A DNA stretch of 64,000 nt from Kaistia defluvii (GCF_040548815.1 NZ_JBEPSM010000001.1:1798001-1862000); one strand, 5' to 3'. Counted from the first letter of the stretch, positions 1 through 10,043 are shown. Program-made: numbers and translations. Notes: generated by a model from the letters alone, not told the origin.

Positions 1-181
1 CCTCAGCGGCAGCCTTTTCAACGGCTATTTTGGACGAATTCCAAACCAGTCATTGCGCACCGACGAGCATGTTAATACCAGTACAACTCATTCGCAGGTT
101 TGGCCGTGGCAAGCTCATGAGGCCGAGGCAAACCGATCAATCGAACGGGGATGAGCACCTCGAAAGGGCGCAATTCGAGTC
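1..181. other. Non-coding or gene-end region before the glycosyltransferase
   Basis: No reading frame here has the character of a real protein; the short frames are arginine- and serine-rich out-of-frame translations. It probably holds the promoter and 5' leader of the glycosyltransferase that starts at 182, but I see no clear -35/-10 pair or strong Shine-Dalgarno sequence. Confidence 0.4.
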
Positions 182-1507
182 ATGTTGGACCGCTTGGACC
201 ATTCCGGATCATCGGAACTGCCAGCATCGAGCCGCGCCAACCTCGGCGAGGAGCTGACGATTGGCGGCGTCGCGACATCCCGGCTGGCAGCTTTCGGAGA
301 CGTACAGCTTCCCAAAGTGTCCTTCATCGTCCGCAACTGGAATTACGGCCGGTACATTGGCCGCACGATCGATTCCATCCGCGCCCAGGACTATCCGAAC
401 TTCGAAGTCGTGATCGTCGACAACGCCTCGACGGATGAGAGCCACGAGGTCATCGAAAAGCACGTCGCAGCGGACCCGCGCTTTCGCGTCATCCATTCCG
501 ACGTCAATCTCGGCCCCCTGGGAGGCGCCCTGCGCGGCCTGGAACTGGCGACCGGCGACTTCGTCACGTTCGTCGACTCCGACGACACGCTGCTGTCGAA
601 CTTTGCCTCGGTGCATATCCAGGCGCATCTGGCGAGCCGGCTCAATGTGGTCTTTACGTCCAGTTCCACCCTGGAGACGGGACCGGATGGCGCGATCGTC
701 AACGGACGGCGCAATACCGCTGGCACACGACCAGAAGTGACATCCGTCGGGCTGCGCCCGGCCGAGATCGTGCCTCGCCTTCGCTCGATCGACGACGAAA
801 CCTACGAAGTCCTCCACCGGAACACGCGCCTGCTTCAGCCCGTGCCGATGGAGTGGCCATGGTCCCCCGGCACGGCGAACATGTACCGCCGCTTCATCCT
901 CACCATGCTCGCGCCGGCGTGCCAAGCGTGCGACCTCCCGAAGCTCTCGGCGGACGGGCACTATAACCGTCTCGCCCATCTTCTCGGCGGCTCGATGGTC
1001 ATCGATCTTCCGCTTTCGACCTACCGCATCCATGGCAGCAATTTCGCGGCCTCGACGCCGAGTCTCGCCCATCTGGGCAGCGACGCTGGCCCGGCAACGC
1101 AATACAAATCCATCCGCATGCGGGAGGGCGTCCGGGTTCTCGTCGCCAACGCAGCCGACTTCTCGGTACGGATCGGCGAAAAGCGGTACTGGAACGCGCT
1201 GGCGGCCCTGTTCCAGTGGGGCGGCCTCGCGACGGCGCGCGACCTCGCAGACTGGAACCGCGACCAGTTCTTCAACGAGCAGGTCCGGCAGCTTGCCGCA
1301 ACATTCGGGGAACGCCGGGCCATTCGCAAGCTGGCGACATTCATTCCAAAACCCTTGCTGCGAGAGGGCGTCGAAGCGCTTCATGGCGGCAAATGGCCGG
1401 TCCATGCGCATATCGAACTGCATCTGAGCGCGCCGCGTCGCCTGCACGCCCGGATCAAGCGTGCCATCGGCAAACGACGCCGGATGCTGCCGTCGCACGT
1501 CTCCTGA
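182..1507 (+). CDS. Family 2 glycosyltransferase
   Basis: A 441-residue protein with a GT-A fold domain beginning near residue 44, after an N-terminal extension that is not conserved-looking. Hallmarks are the nucleotide-binding start PKVSFIVRNWNYGRYI, the VDNASTD segment and the metal-binding DSDD motif (FVDSDDTLL), all typical of GT2 enzymes that move a sugar from a nucleotide-sugar donor onto a glycan or lipid acceptor. The C-terminal half is basic (it ends in a KRAIGKRRRM-rich tail) and has no transmembrane segments, so the enzyme is probably cytoplasmic or membrane-peripheral. The ATG at 182 has a weak ribosome binding site and the true start may lie further in. It stands alone upstream of icd. 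Donor and acceptor cannot be deduced. Confidence 0.85.
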   Translation: MLDRLDHSGSSELPASSRANLGEELTIGGVATSRLAAFGDVQLPKVSFIVRNWNYGRYIGRTIDSIRAQDYPNFEVVIVDNASTDESHEVIEKHVAADPRFRVIHSDVNLGPLGGALRGLELATGDFVTFVDSDDTLLSNFASVHIQAHLASRLNVVFTSSSTLETGPDGAIVNGRRNTAGTRPEVTSVGLRPAEIVPRLRSIDDETYEVLHRNTRLLQPVPMEWPWSPGTANMYRRFILTMLAPACQACDLPKLSADGHYNRLAHLLGGSMVIDLPLSTYRIHGSNFAASTPSLAHLGSDAGPATQYKSIRMREGVRVLVANAADFSVRIGEKRYWNALAALFQWGGLATARDLADWNRDQFFNEQVRQLAATFGERRAIRKLATFIPKPLLREGVEALHGGKWPVHAHIELHLSAPRRLHARIKRAIGKRRRMLPSHVS

Positions 1508-1690
1508 CGCAGCCCCGCCGACGCTTTCGAATCCCCGCGCCGCGGCAACATTCTCCTGCCCGCGCGCCTTTGCGCGTTTTGAGTGCGATGCTATAGGGGA
1601 GCCCGCACCATCCTCGGCGCTGCCTTGCCGCCCGCGGCCTCCTTCCGCCGGCAAGCCGAGCCGTCCAACCCCGAAGCGAGGTTCTCATCC

Positions 1691-2902
1691 ATGGCGAAGA
1701 TCAAGGTAGCCAATCCCGTCGTTGAGCTCGACGGCGACGAGATGACCCGGATCATCTGGCAGAACATCAAGGACAAGCTGATCCACCCCTACCTCGATCT
1801 CGACCTCCAGTATTTCGACCTGGGCATCGAGCATCGCGACGCCACCAACGACAAGGTGACGGTCGAGGCCGCCGAGGCGATCAAGAAGGTCGGCGTCGGC
1901 GTCAAGTGCGCCACCATCACGCCGGACGAAGCCCGCGTGAAGGAATTCAACCTCAAGGAAATGTGGAAGTCGCCGAACGGCACCATCCGCAACATCCTCG
2001 GCGGCGTGATCTTCCGCGAGCCGATCATCTGCCAGAACGTGCCCCGCCTGGTGCCCGGCTGGACCCAGCCGATCATCGTCGGCCGTCATGCCTTTGGCGA
2101 CCAGTACAAGGCGACCGACTTTCTCGTCCCCGGCAAGGGCCGCATGACGATCAAGTTCGAGGGCGAAGACGGCACCGTCATCGAGAAGGAAGTCTTCAAG
2201 TTCCCGGGCGCGGGCGTCGCCATGGCGATGTACAACCTCGACGAATCGATCCGCGAGTTCGCCCGCGCCTCCCTGAACTACGGCCTGATGCGCAAGTATC
2301 CGGTTTATCTCTCGACCAAGAACACCATCCTCAAGGCCTATGACGGCCGCTTCAAGGATCTGTTCCAGGAAGTGTTCGACGCCGAATTCACCGCCGCCTT
2401 CAAGGCAGCCGGCATCACCTACGAGCATCGCCTGATCGACGACATGGTCGCCTCCGCCCTGAAGTGGTCCGGCGGCTATGTGTGGGCGTGCAAGAACTAT
2501 GACGGCGACGTCCAGTCCGACACGGTCGCACAGGGCTTCGGCTCGCTCGGCCTGATGACCTCCGTGCTGCTGACGCCCGACGGCAAGACCGTCGAAGCCG
2601 AAGCCGCCCACGGCACCGTGACGCGCCACTATCGCCAGCACCAGCAGGGCAAGGAGACGTCGACCAACTCGATCGCGTCGATCTTCGCCTGGACCCGCGG
2701 CCTCGCCCATCGCGCCAAGCTCGACGACAACGCCGAACTGGCGAAGTTCGCGCTGACGCTCGAGAAGGTCTGCGTCGATACGGTCGAAGCCGGCGACATG
2801 ACCAAGGATCTGGCGCTGCTCGTTGGCCCGGACCAGAAGTGGCTGTCGACGACGGGCTTCCTCGACAAGGTCAGCGAAAACCTGACCAAGGCGATGGCAT
2901 AA
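1691..2902 (+). CDS. icd: NADP-dependent isocitrate dehydrogenase
   Basis: Catalyses oxidative decarboxylation of isocitrate to 2-oxoglutarate in the TCA cycle, making NADPH. The 403-residue length and sequence match the homodimeric, eukaryote-like class of alphaproteobacteria: the [20 protein letters not shown] start, the substrate-loop region with [10 protein letters not shown] and [17 protein letters not shown], the YDGDVQSD active-site segment and the [11 protein letters not shown] cofactor region. The reading frame is open back to 1583, but the ATG at 1691 gives the family N-terminus, so I placed the start there. It is monocistronic and is followed by a strong hairpin terminator at 2930. 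Confidence 0.97.
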   Translation: MAKIKVANPVVELDGDEMTRIIWQNIKDKLIHPYLDLDLQYFDLGIEHRDATNDKVTVEAAEAIKKVGVGVKCATITPDEARVKEFNLKEMWKSPNGTIRNILGGVIFREPIICQNVPRLVPGWTQPIIVGRHAFGDQYKATDFLVPGKGRMTIKFEGEDGTVIEKEVFKFPGAGVAMAMYNLDESIREFARASLNYGLMRKYPVYLSTKNTILKAYDGRFKDLFQEVFDAEFTAAFKAAGITYEHRLIDDMVASALKWSGGYVWACKNYDGDVQSDTVAQGFGSLGLMTSVLLTPDGKTVEAEAAHGTVTRHYRQHQQGKETSTNSIASIFAWTRGLAHRAKLDDNAELAKFALTLEKVCVDTVEAGDMTKDLALLVGPDQKWLSTTGFLDKVSENLTKAMA

Positions 2903-2929
2903 GCCTCACCCGTCTTAATTGACACAGGA

Positions 2930-2965
2930 AACGGCGCGGGCTCATCCCGCGCCGTTTTCGTTTTC
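2930..2965 (+). terminator. Rho-independent terminator of icd
   Basis: A perfect 11-bp stem (AACGGCGCGGG at 2930-2940 with CCCGCGCCGTT at 2946-2956), a 5-base loop, and then a T-rich run (TTTTCGTTTTC). It lies 27 bases past the icd stop. Confidence 0.85.
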
Positions 2966-3098
2966 TGTCATCGCGCCGCCTCGCCCCAACTCCCACTGCG
3001 CTGGCAGCCCCATCCAGTCTCCGGCAGGCCCGCCAAGCGCCTCCCCACCGGTCAGGATTCCGATTACGGAAAGGGAAAATGCATTTGAAGCTATACAG

Positions 3099-3128
3099 TA
3101 AATACTATCGATAATTTGTCAGTATTTA
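3099..3128. promoter_or_regulatory. AT-rich inverted repeat TAAATACT-N14-AGTATTTA
   Basis: Perfect 8-bp arms at 3099-3106 and 3121-3128 flank a 14-base AT-rich spacer in an otherwise GC-rich region. It could be a regulator binding site or an RNA hairpin. No regulator family can be assigned. Confidence 0.35.
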
Positions 3129-3155
3129 TGGATTAAGTCACGGCCAATAATCATA

Positions 3156-3172
3156 TTGTTGCATCGCAACAA
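3156..3172. promoter_or_regulatory. Palindrome TTGTTGCATCGCAACAA
   Basis: Perfect 7-bp arms around a 3-base centre. A near-identical palindrome occurs at 31041-31057 in an unrelated intergenic region, suggesting a site for a shared regulator. The TGC-N3-GCA core resembles, from memory, sites described for PhaR/AniA-type PHA regulators in rhizobia; that link is inference only. Confidence 0.4.
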
Positions 3173-3697
3173 ATACACAGACTCGGACCTTCTTGGGAAA
3201 TACACCCAACAGTCGGTTGACCCCGCCGGATAAGTTTTCATAGGATCAATAGAGAGGCGCGAGGGAGCGCATTTCACAGACAGAGGGAGAAGCTGTCTTT
3301 GATCATCGGGTCGAATTCCCACTACCTTTCGTGCGACGAATGAGACGGTCGCTGGTACGGCGAAGCGCGAAGCCTCTGGCTGTTGGCGGGGCGATCGACC
3401 GTATGTGTGCCGCAACGCCCCCTCGCCCTCTAGTTGGCCACTTCGGCCGCGCTCCGGCGCACTCGGCCTCGTGAGGGACATAGCGGGCGCAAAGGGCGAC
3501 AGGCGCCGGGAGCCTTGCAGGCCCCCTTTCCGGCGGCATCCGCAGGTCCGTCACAGGGCGTGACCGCCCTCCTATGCGGAGCCAACGTGTCCTGAGGGGC
3601 GCACGGAGCCGGCGCCCGGGACCAAGGCGGGCTTCGAACCATCCCCGCCCAAATTCAGCCCAAGGCGGCACAACCATAAAATTCCGGGAGGACGTGC

Positions 3698-4759
<1,062 letters not shown>

Positions 4760-4844
4760 GCGAGTCCCAAGATCCGCGCCGCTTCGGGACGGCGTTGCCT
4801 GCCTGGCAGGCAAATCCCGCAAAAGCAGGAGGAGGAGGAACCCC

Positions 4845-6161
4845 ATGACTTTGAACCGACGCCATTTTCTGACCACATCCGCCGGACTCGTCGCCGCCAC
4901 AGGCCTCGGTGGCTTCGGCATCAGCCCGGCATTCGCCCAGGCCGCTGCGCCGACCTACAAGCCGGAGGAAGGCGCGTCGCTGCGGCTGCTGCGCTGGGTC
5001 CCGTTCGTTCCGGGCGAAGAAGCCGCCTGGCTCGCCAACACCAAAAAGTTCACCGACGCCACCGGCGTCCCGGTTCGTATCGACAAGGAAAGCTGGGAAG
5101 ACGTCCGCCCGAAGGCGGCGGTTGCAGCCAATATCGGCTCGGGCCCGGACATGGTGATGAGCTGGTTCGACGATCCGCAGCAATATCCCGACAAGCTGGT
5201 CGACCTGACGGAACTCGGCGAATATCTGGGCAGCGCCAATGGCGGCTGGTATCCGGGCCTCGAGGGCTATGCCAAGCGCGACGGCAAGTTCATTGCCCTG
5301 CCGCTCTGCGCCATCGGCAACGCGATTGTCTATCGCGACAGCCACATGAAGGCGGCCGGCTTCAACGAATTCCCGAAGGATACGGCCGGCTTCCTCGAAC
5401 TCTGCAAGGCCCTGCAGGCGAAGGGCACGCCGGCCGGCTTCCCGCATGGCAAGGCGGTGGGCGACGGCAACAACTATGCGCATTGGCTGCTGTGGAGCCA
5501 TGGCGGCAAGATGGTCGATGAGGCGGGCAATGTCGTCCTCAACAGCCCGGAGACGCTGGCTTCGGTCAAATATGCGCAGGAGCTCTACAAGACCTTCATC
5601 CCGGGCACGGAAAGCTGGCAGGACGTCAACAACAACCGCGCCTTCCTGGCCGGCCAGGTGTCGCTGACCGCCAACGGCGTCTCGGTCTATTACGCCGCCC
5701 TCAAGGATCCTTCGATGAAGGAGATTGCCGAGGACATGCGTTCGGTCAATTTGCCGATCGGCCCGGTCGGTGAATCCGTCGAGCTGCACCAGGCCTCGAC
5801 CCTCTCGGTCTTCAAGCACACGAAGTATCCGGAAGCCGCCAAGGCCTATCTGCAGTTCATGTACCAGCCGGATAACATGAACAGCTGGATCGAAGGCGCC
5901 AGCGCCTATTGCTGCCAGCCGCTCAAGGCCTTTGCCGACAACCCCGTCTGGACCAGCAATCCGATCCATGCGGCCTATGCGAAGGCATCGGGCTCGCTGC
6001 GTCCCAATGGCTATGCCGGCCCGCTCGGCACCGCCTCGGCCGCGACGATGGCCGACTATGTGCTGGTCGACATGTACGCGACCGCCGTCACCGGCCAGAT
6101 GTCGCCGGAAGACGCCATCGCCCAGGCCGAGCGCCGGGCCCAGCGCTACTACCGCGTCTAG
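4845..6161 (+). CDS. Sugar ABC transporter substrate-binding protein, Tat-exported
   Basis: Extracellular solute-binding protein family 1, 438 residues, delivering ligand to the permeases encoded just downstream. The N-terminus has a twin-arginine signal (LNRRHFLTTSAGLVAA) and a likely signal peptidase I site after SPAFAQA, so it is probably exported folded via Tat. The mature part has family features such as GSGPDMVMSW and an ALPLCAIGNAIVYR hinge-like segment, and aromatic residues fit a sugar site. A purine-rich GGAGGAGGAGGAA run lies just before the ATG. An 11-bp hairpin follows its stop codon, before the permease gene. Ligand unknown. Confidence 0.93.
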   Translation: MTLNRRHFLTTSAGLVAATGLGGFGISPAFAQAAAPTYKPEEGASLRLLRWVPFVPGEEAAWLANTKKFTDATGVPVRIDKESWEDVRPKAAVAANIGSGPDMVMSWFDDPQQYPDKLVDLTELGEYLGSANGGWYPGLEGYAKRDGKFIALPLCAIGNAIVYRDSHMKAAGFNEFPKDTAGFLELCKALQAKGTPAGFPHGKAVGDGNNYAHWLLWSHGGKMVDEAGNVVLNSPETLASVKYAQELYKTFIPGTESWQDVNNNRAFLAGQVSLTANGVSVYYAALKDPSMKEIAEDMRSVNLPIGPVGESVELHQASTLSVFKHTKYPEAAKAYLQFMYQPDNMNSWIEGASAYCCQPLKAFADNPVWTSNPIHAAYAKASGSLRPNGYAGPLGTASAATMADYVLVDMYATAVTGQMSPEDAIAQAERRAQRYYRV

Positions 6162-6173
6162 TCGACGCCCTCC

Positions 6174-6199
6174 TTTCCCGCCGCGCAAGCGGCGGGAAA
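6174..6199 (+). promoter_or_regulatory. Intercistronic hairpin after the binding-protein gene
   Basis: A perfect 11-bp stem (TTTCCCGCCGC at 6174-6184 with GCGGCGGGAAA at 6189-6199) closes a GCAA tetraloop and has no following T-run. Its place between binding-protein and permease genes suits a 3' stabiliser or partial terminator that keeps binding-protein mRNA in excess, as known for malE-malF. Confidence 0.6.
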
Positions 6200-6232
6200 C
6201 ACCCTGATTCCTTGCTGGGCGCGGAGATGTCC

Positions 6233-7165
6233 ATGAGTGCCTACCCCACCCAAAAGCCGCCATCGCGCATCGCGGAAATGTTCCAGAGCCGGAATGCGAT
6301 GGGACTGATGTTCATGCTGCCGGCCGCGGCGTTCCTGATCTGCTTCCTGACCTATCCGCTCGGCCTCGGCGTCTGGCTTGGTTTCACCGATGCGAAGATC
6401 GGCCGCGACGGCGTCTTCATCGGCCTGGAAAACTACCGCTATCTCTGGCACGACCCGGTTTTCTGGACCTCCGTCTTCAACACGGTCGTCTACACCTTCG
6501 TCGCCTCGGTCCTCAAATTCGCGCTCGGCCTCTGGCTGGCGATGATCCTGAACGAGAATCTGCCGTTCAAATCCTTCTTTCGCGCTCTCGTGCTTCTGCC
6601 CTGGGTCGTGCCGACGGTTCTTTCCGCGCTCGCCTTCTGGTGGATCTTCGACGCGCAGTTTTCGATCATCTCCTGGTCGCTGATGCAGATCGGCTGGATC
6701 GACGGCCCGATCAATTTCCTCGGCGATCCCACCAATGCCCGCATCTCGGTGATCGCCGCCAATGTCTGGCGCGGCATTCCCTTCGTTGCCATCTCGCTGC
6801 TGGCCGGCTTGCAGACCATCTCGCCGTCGCTGCAGGAGGCTGCGTCGCTCGACGGCGCCACCAGCTGGCAGCGCTTCCGTCTCGTGACGCTGCCCTTGCT
6901 GAGCCCGATCATCGCCGTGGTGATGACCTTCTCGGTCCTGTTCACCTTCACAGACTTCCAGCTGATCTACGTCCTCACCAAGGGCGGCCCGGTCAACGCG
7001 ACCCACCTCATGGCGACGCTGTCGTTCCAGCGCGGCATACCCGGCGGCCAGCTTGGCGAGGGTGCGGCGATTGCCGTCGCGATGATCCCCTTCCTGCTCG
7101 CAGCGATCCTGTTCAGCTTCTTCGGCCTGCAACGGCGGAAGTGGCAGCAGGGCGGTCAAGACTAG
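6233..7165 (+). CDS. Sugar ABC transporter permease (MalF/UgpA type)
   Basis: Inner-membrane permease of 310 residues with about six hydrophobic segments. The EAA loop that contacts the ATPase is EAASLDGATSWQRFRLVTLP, in the usual place before the last two membrane spans. The frame is open far upstream, but the real start is near 6227-6233. GGAG at 6223-6226 sits at proper distance from the ATG at 6233 and directly abuts the one at 6227, so I chose 6233. It is followed after 10 bases by the second permease, so the two are surely co-translated and form the heterodimeric channel. Confidence 0.94.
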   Translation: MSAYPTQKPPSRIAEMFQSRNAMGLMFMLPAAAFLICFLTYPLGLGVWLGFTDAKIGRDGVFIGLENYRYLWHDPVFWTSVFNTVVYTFVASVLKFALGLWLAMILNENLPFKSFFRALVLLPWVVPTVLSALAFWWIFDAQFSIISWSLMQIGWIDGPINFLGDPTNARISVIAANVWRGIPFVAISLLAGLQTISPSLQEAASLDGATSWQRFRLVTLPLLSPIIAVVMTFSVLFTFTDFQLIYVLTKGGPVNATHLMATLSFQRGIPGGQLGEGAAIAVAMIPFLLAAILFSFFGLQRRKWQQGGQD

Positions 7166-7175
7166 GAGAGAAACC

Positions 7176-8072
7176 ATGGCAATTACCGCACAGAACGACC
7201 CGTCCCTCAACGATGACGCGGAGGGCATGAGCTATCTGAACCGCCTGCCCCGCCGGATCGTGACGATCTATCTCCCGCTCGCCGTCTTCGTCTTCGTCCT
7301 GATCTTCCCGTTTTACTGGATGGCGATCACGGCGGTGAAGCCCAACCATCAGCTGACCAATTACGAGCAATACAGCCCGTTCTGGGTGGTCGAGCCGACG
7401 CTGGACCACATCAAGTATCTGCTGTTCGAAACGTCCTATCCGGGCTGGCTCTGGAACACGATGCTGGTCGCCTTCGGCTCCACGGTCCTCTCCCTCGCGG
7501 CATCCGTCTTCGCGGCCTACGCCATCGAAAGGGTGCGGTTCACCGGATCGCGGCCGGCGGGGCTGCTGATCTTCCTCGCCTATCTCGTTCCGCCCTCGAT
7601 CCTGTTCATCCCCCTCGCCGTCATCGTCTTCCAGTTCGGAATCTATGACACCAAGCTGGCGCTGATCTTCACTTACCCGACCTTCCTGATTCCGTTCTGC
7701 ACCTGGCTACTGATGGGCTATTTCCGCTCGATTCCCTTCGAGCTTGAGGAGAGCGCCCTGGTCGACGGGGCGACGCGCTGGCAGATCCTCATCAAGGTCA
7801 TCCTGCCGCTCGCCGTGCCGGGGCTGATCTCGGCCGGCATCTTCGCCTTCACCCTGTCGTGGAACGAATTCATCTACGCGCTGACCTTCATCCAGTCGTC
7901 GGAGAACAAGACGATCCCGGTCGGCGTGCTGACAGAACTGGTGCGCGGCGACGTGTTCGAATGGGGAGCGCTGATGGCGGGCGCGCTGTTCGGCTCGCTT
8001 CCCGTCGTCATCCTCTATTCGTTCTTCGTCGACTCCTACGTCTCGTCGATGACGGGAGCGGTCAAGGAATAG
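7176..8072 (+). CDS. Sugar ABC transporter permease (MalG/UgpE type)
   Basis: Second inner-membrane permease of the CUT1 importer, 298 residues. It has an N-terminal membrane span (VTIYLPLAVFVFVLIFPFYW), a periplasmic segment, then the BPD_transp_1 core with the EAA-type motif EESALVDGATRWQILIKVILP. The start has AGGAGAGA just upstream. It is the last gene of the operon; a strong hairpin terminator begins 25 bases after the stop. Confidence 0.94.
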   Translation: MAITAQNDPSLNDDAEGMSYLNRLPRRIVTIYLPLAVFVFVLIFPFYWMAITAVKPNHQLTNYEQYSPFWVVEPTLDHIKYLLFETSYPGWLWNTMLVAFGSTVLSLAASVFAAYAIERVRFTGSRPAGLLIFLAYLVPPSILFIPLAVIVFQFGIYDTKLALIFTYPTFLIPFCTWLLMGYFRSIPFELEESALVDGATRWQILIKVILPLAVPGLISAGIFAFTLSWNEFIYALTFIQSSENKTIPVGVLTELVRGDVFEWGALMAGALFGSLPVVILYSFFVDSYVSSMTGAVKE

Positions 8073-8097
8073 AGGGCCTACCACCCAAGCTCTTTGG

Positions 8098-8127
8098 AAA
8101 CGGCGCGGGCCCTCCCGCGCCGTTTTT
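8098..8127 (+). terminator. Terminator of the sugar ABC operon
   Basis: A GC-rich stem (AACGGCGCGGG pairing with CCCGCGCCGTT) with a short loop and a T-run (TTTTTCGTT). Its stem sequence is the same as that of the icd terminator at 2930. Confidence 0.85.
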
Positions 8128-8139
8128 CGTTGGCCAAGG

Positions 8140-9051
8140 TCAGACGGGCTGCGACAGGCGCTGCGGATCGAGCGCCGAGAGGTCGCGCAGCCTGGCGGCA
8201 TCGCGCGCCGGCGGCTCGCCGAACAGGCGGCTATATTCGCGGCTGAACTGCGACTGGCTCTCATAGCCGACCGCGAAGCCGATGCTGCCGGCGTCGGCGC
8301 GCTGCACCAGCAGCAGGCGGCGGGCTTCCTGCAATCGGATCTGCTTCTGGAACTGCAGCGGGCTCATCGAGGTCACGGCCTTGAAATGCCGGTGAAACGA
8401 CGATCCGCTCATGCCGGCGATCTCGGCCAGCGCCTCGACGCGCATGGTCTCGCTGTAATTGTGCTTGATCCAGTCGATGGCGCGGCTGATGCAGGATAGT
8501 CGACTGTCGGAAAGCGCGATCTGCCGCAGCATGCGCCCCTGCGCCCCGGTCAGCAGGCGATAGAGGATTTCGCGCTCGATCAGCGGGGATAGAATCGCCA
8601 TGTCGCGGGGACGGTCCAGAAGACGTAACAGGCGGATGACAGGATCGAGCAATTCCGCGTCGATCGGGCTGACGGCCATGCCGGCCGAGGGCGCGCCATC
8701 ATCGTCGATGCTCGCCAGTTCGAGCAGCAGCGAAGCGAGCGCGCCGCGGTCGAGCCGCATGCTGAAGGCGAGATAGGGCTCGGTGGCGCTGGCATCCAGG
8801 ATGGCGCCGCTGGCAGGCAGGTCGACCGAGACGACCAGATATTTCGCCGTGTCATAGATCAGCATCTTGTCGCCGACCATCACCTGCTTGCGGCCCTGGG
8901 CCACGACGCAGAACAGCGGCTCGTAGAGCACGCGGGCCGGACCGGTCTGGGTGCAGGAGCGCAGCAGGGTGACGCGCGGGATAGCCGTCTCGAAACGGGT
9001 CGAGACGCAATGCCGTTCGATCAGCGCGCGGAGTTCGTTCATCGCTTCCAT
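8140..9051 (-). CDS. AraC-family transcriptional regulator
   Basis: About 303 residues. The N-terminal half matches the AraC_N type (start MNELRALIERHC, then a cupin-like region with FCVVAQGRKQVMVGD). The C-terminal 100 residues carry the double helix-turn-helix: RVEALAEIAGMSGSSFHRHFKAVTSMSPLQFQKQIRLQEARRLL, and the second HTH with IGFAVGYESQSQFSREYSRLFGEPP. I chose the ATG at 9051, which has GGAG at good spacing; the frame extends to 9090 and an inner ATG lies at 9042. It is divergent from the SDR at 9207 with two palindromes between, so regulation of that SDR and perhaps the aldo/keto reductase after it is likely. Confidence 0.93.
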   Translation of the reverse strand: MEAMNELRALIERHCVSTRFETAIPRVTLLRSCTQTGPARVLYEPLFCVVAQGRKQVMVGDKMLIYDTAKYLVVSVDLPASGAILDASATEPYLAFSMRLDRGALASLLLELASIDDDGAPSAGMAVSPIDAELLDPVIRLLRLLDRPRDMAILSPLIEREILYRLLTGAQGRMLRQIALSDSRLSCISRAIDWIKHNYSETMRVEALAEIAGMSGSSFHRHFKAVTSMSPLQFQKQIRLQEARRLLLVQRADAGSIGFAVGYESQSQFSREYSRLFGEPPARDAARLRDLSALDPQRLSQPV

Positions 9052-9133
9052 GATGGCTCCGATAAGACATCCGGCTTTCGCATCGCGCAAGCGCGGTCGC
9101 AGCCTGGATCGACACTCTGAGAGGATCAGGCAA

Positions 9134-9167
9134 GAAGCTGGTAGCTTCCTGGTAACGCTTCGTTACC
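9134..9167. promoter_or_regulatory. Two adjacent palindromes between the AraC regulator and the SDR
   Basis: GAAGCT-GGT-AGCTTC (9134-9148) and GGTAACG-CTT-CGTTACC (9151-9167) are both perfect, with 3-base centres, separated by 2 bases. They lie in the 155-base divergent promoter region, 40-75 bases before the SDR start, and are likely operator DNA. AraC proteins more often bind direct repeats, so another regulator is possible. Confidence 0.5.
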
Positions 9168-9206
9168 CCGCGCCCCATCTTGGTCCTGCAATCGAAGGAG
9201 TTCGAC

Positions 9207-10043
9207 ATGAGCAAGATTTGGTTCGTCACCGGCTCGACGCGCGGCATCGGCGCCGAGATCGTCAAGGCGGCACTCCAGAGCGGCGACAGCGTCGTCGCCA
9301 CCGGCCGCGACCCCGACAAGATCCGCGCGGCCTTCGCCGCGTACGCCGACCGCGTCCTGGCGCTGGCGCTCGACGTCACCGACCCGGCCGCGATCACCGC
9401 CGCCGTCGAAGCCGCCGTCAATAAGTTCGGCCGCATCGACGTGCTGGTCAACAATGCCGGCTATGGCCATCTCGGCCTGTTCGAGGAATCGGCCCCCGAA
9501 GACGCCGAGCGCCAGTTCGCGACCAATGTCTTCGGCCTATTCAACGTCACCCGCGCGGTCCTGCCGGTCATGCGCCAGCAGCGCGCCGGCCGTGTCTTCA
9601 ACATCTCCTCCATCGCCGGCATTCGCGGCGGGCTGGGCGGCTCGCTTTATTGCGCCAGCAAATTCGCCATCGAGGGCTTCTCGGAATCTTTGGCCCAGGA
9701 AGTTGAGTCCTTCGGCATCCATGTGACGGTGGTCGAGCCCGGCTTCTTCCGGACCGATTTCCTGGATGAAAGCTCGGTGCGCTTCGGCGCCAAGCCGATC
9801 GAGGACTATGCCGAAATCTCGGCCCAGATCCGCGCCGGCTATCGCGATCGCAACCACCAGCAGGCCGGCGACCCGGCCAAGCTCGCGGCCGTGATCGTCG
9901 AACTCGCTGCCCGCGAGAAGCCGCTGTTCCGCTATGCCGCCGGCTCCGATTCCGCCGGCGTGTTCGCCGCCAAGATCGAGCGGCTGCAATCCGAACTCGA
10001 AGCGAGCCGCCCGCTCTCCGCAACCACGGACGGCAGCTTCTAG
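9207..10043 (+). CDS. Short-chain dehydrogenase/reductase (classical SDR)
   Basis: A 278-residue NAD(P)-dependent oxidoreductase. The cofactor motif is TGSTRGIG near the N-terminus, with NNAG downstream and the catalytic set S (NISSIAG) and YCASK. The C-terminal extension resembles SDRs often annotated as oxidoreductase/retinol-dehydrogenase-like in proteobacteria. The start at 9207 is fixed by the cofactor motif and by GAAGGAG at 9194-9200; the frame opens slightly earlier. It is divergent from the AraC regulator and followed 103 bases later by an aldo/keto reductase, suggesting a small carbonyl-reduction or detoxification unit. Substrate unknown. Confidence 0.92.
   Translation: MSKIWFVTGSTRGIGAEIVKAALQSGDSVVATGRDPDKIRAAFAAYADRVLALALDVTDPAAITAAVEAAVNKFGRIDVLVNNAGYGHLGLFEESAPEDAERQFATNVFGLFNVTRAVLPVMRQQRAGRVFNISSIAGIRGGLGGSLYCASKFAIEGFSESLAQEVESFGIHVTVVEPGFFRTDFLDESSVRFGAKPIEDYAEISAQIRAGYRDRNHQQAGDPAKLAAVIVELAAREKPLFRYAAGSDSAGVFAAKIERLQSELEASRPLSATTDGSF

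Larger units (their letters stand above)
2966..3697. other. Long intergenic region with AT-rich palindromes upstream of the sugar ABC operon
   Basis: About 730 bases without a credible gene. Frames here, including a 120-residue one on the minus strand at 3119-3481, have non-protein-like composition. The stretch 3078-3185 is strikingly AT-rich against its surroundings and holds two inverted repeats. One is TAAATACT (3099-3106) with AGTATTTA (3121-3128); the other is TTGTTGC-ATC-GCAACAA (3156-3172). These are the best candidates for promoter and operator elements of the downstream transporter operon, though they sit more than 500 bases from its first codon, so a long leader or an unannotated small RNA is possible. 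No riboswitch was recognised. Confidence 0.5.

Noticed and set aside
209..1654. 481-residue minus-strand frame opposite the glycosyltransferase
   Set aside because: Arg/Ala/Gly-rich without domains, while the plus frame has clear GT2 motifs.
3119..3481. 120-residue minus-strand frame in the gap before the sugar ABC operon
   Set aside because: Non-protein-like composition, no ribosome binding site, and it crosses the AT-rich palindromes.
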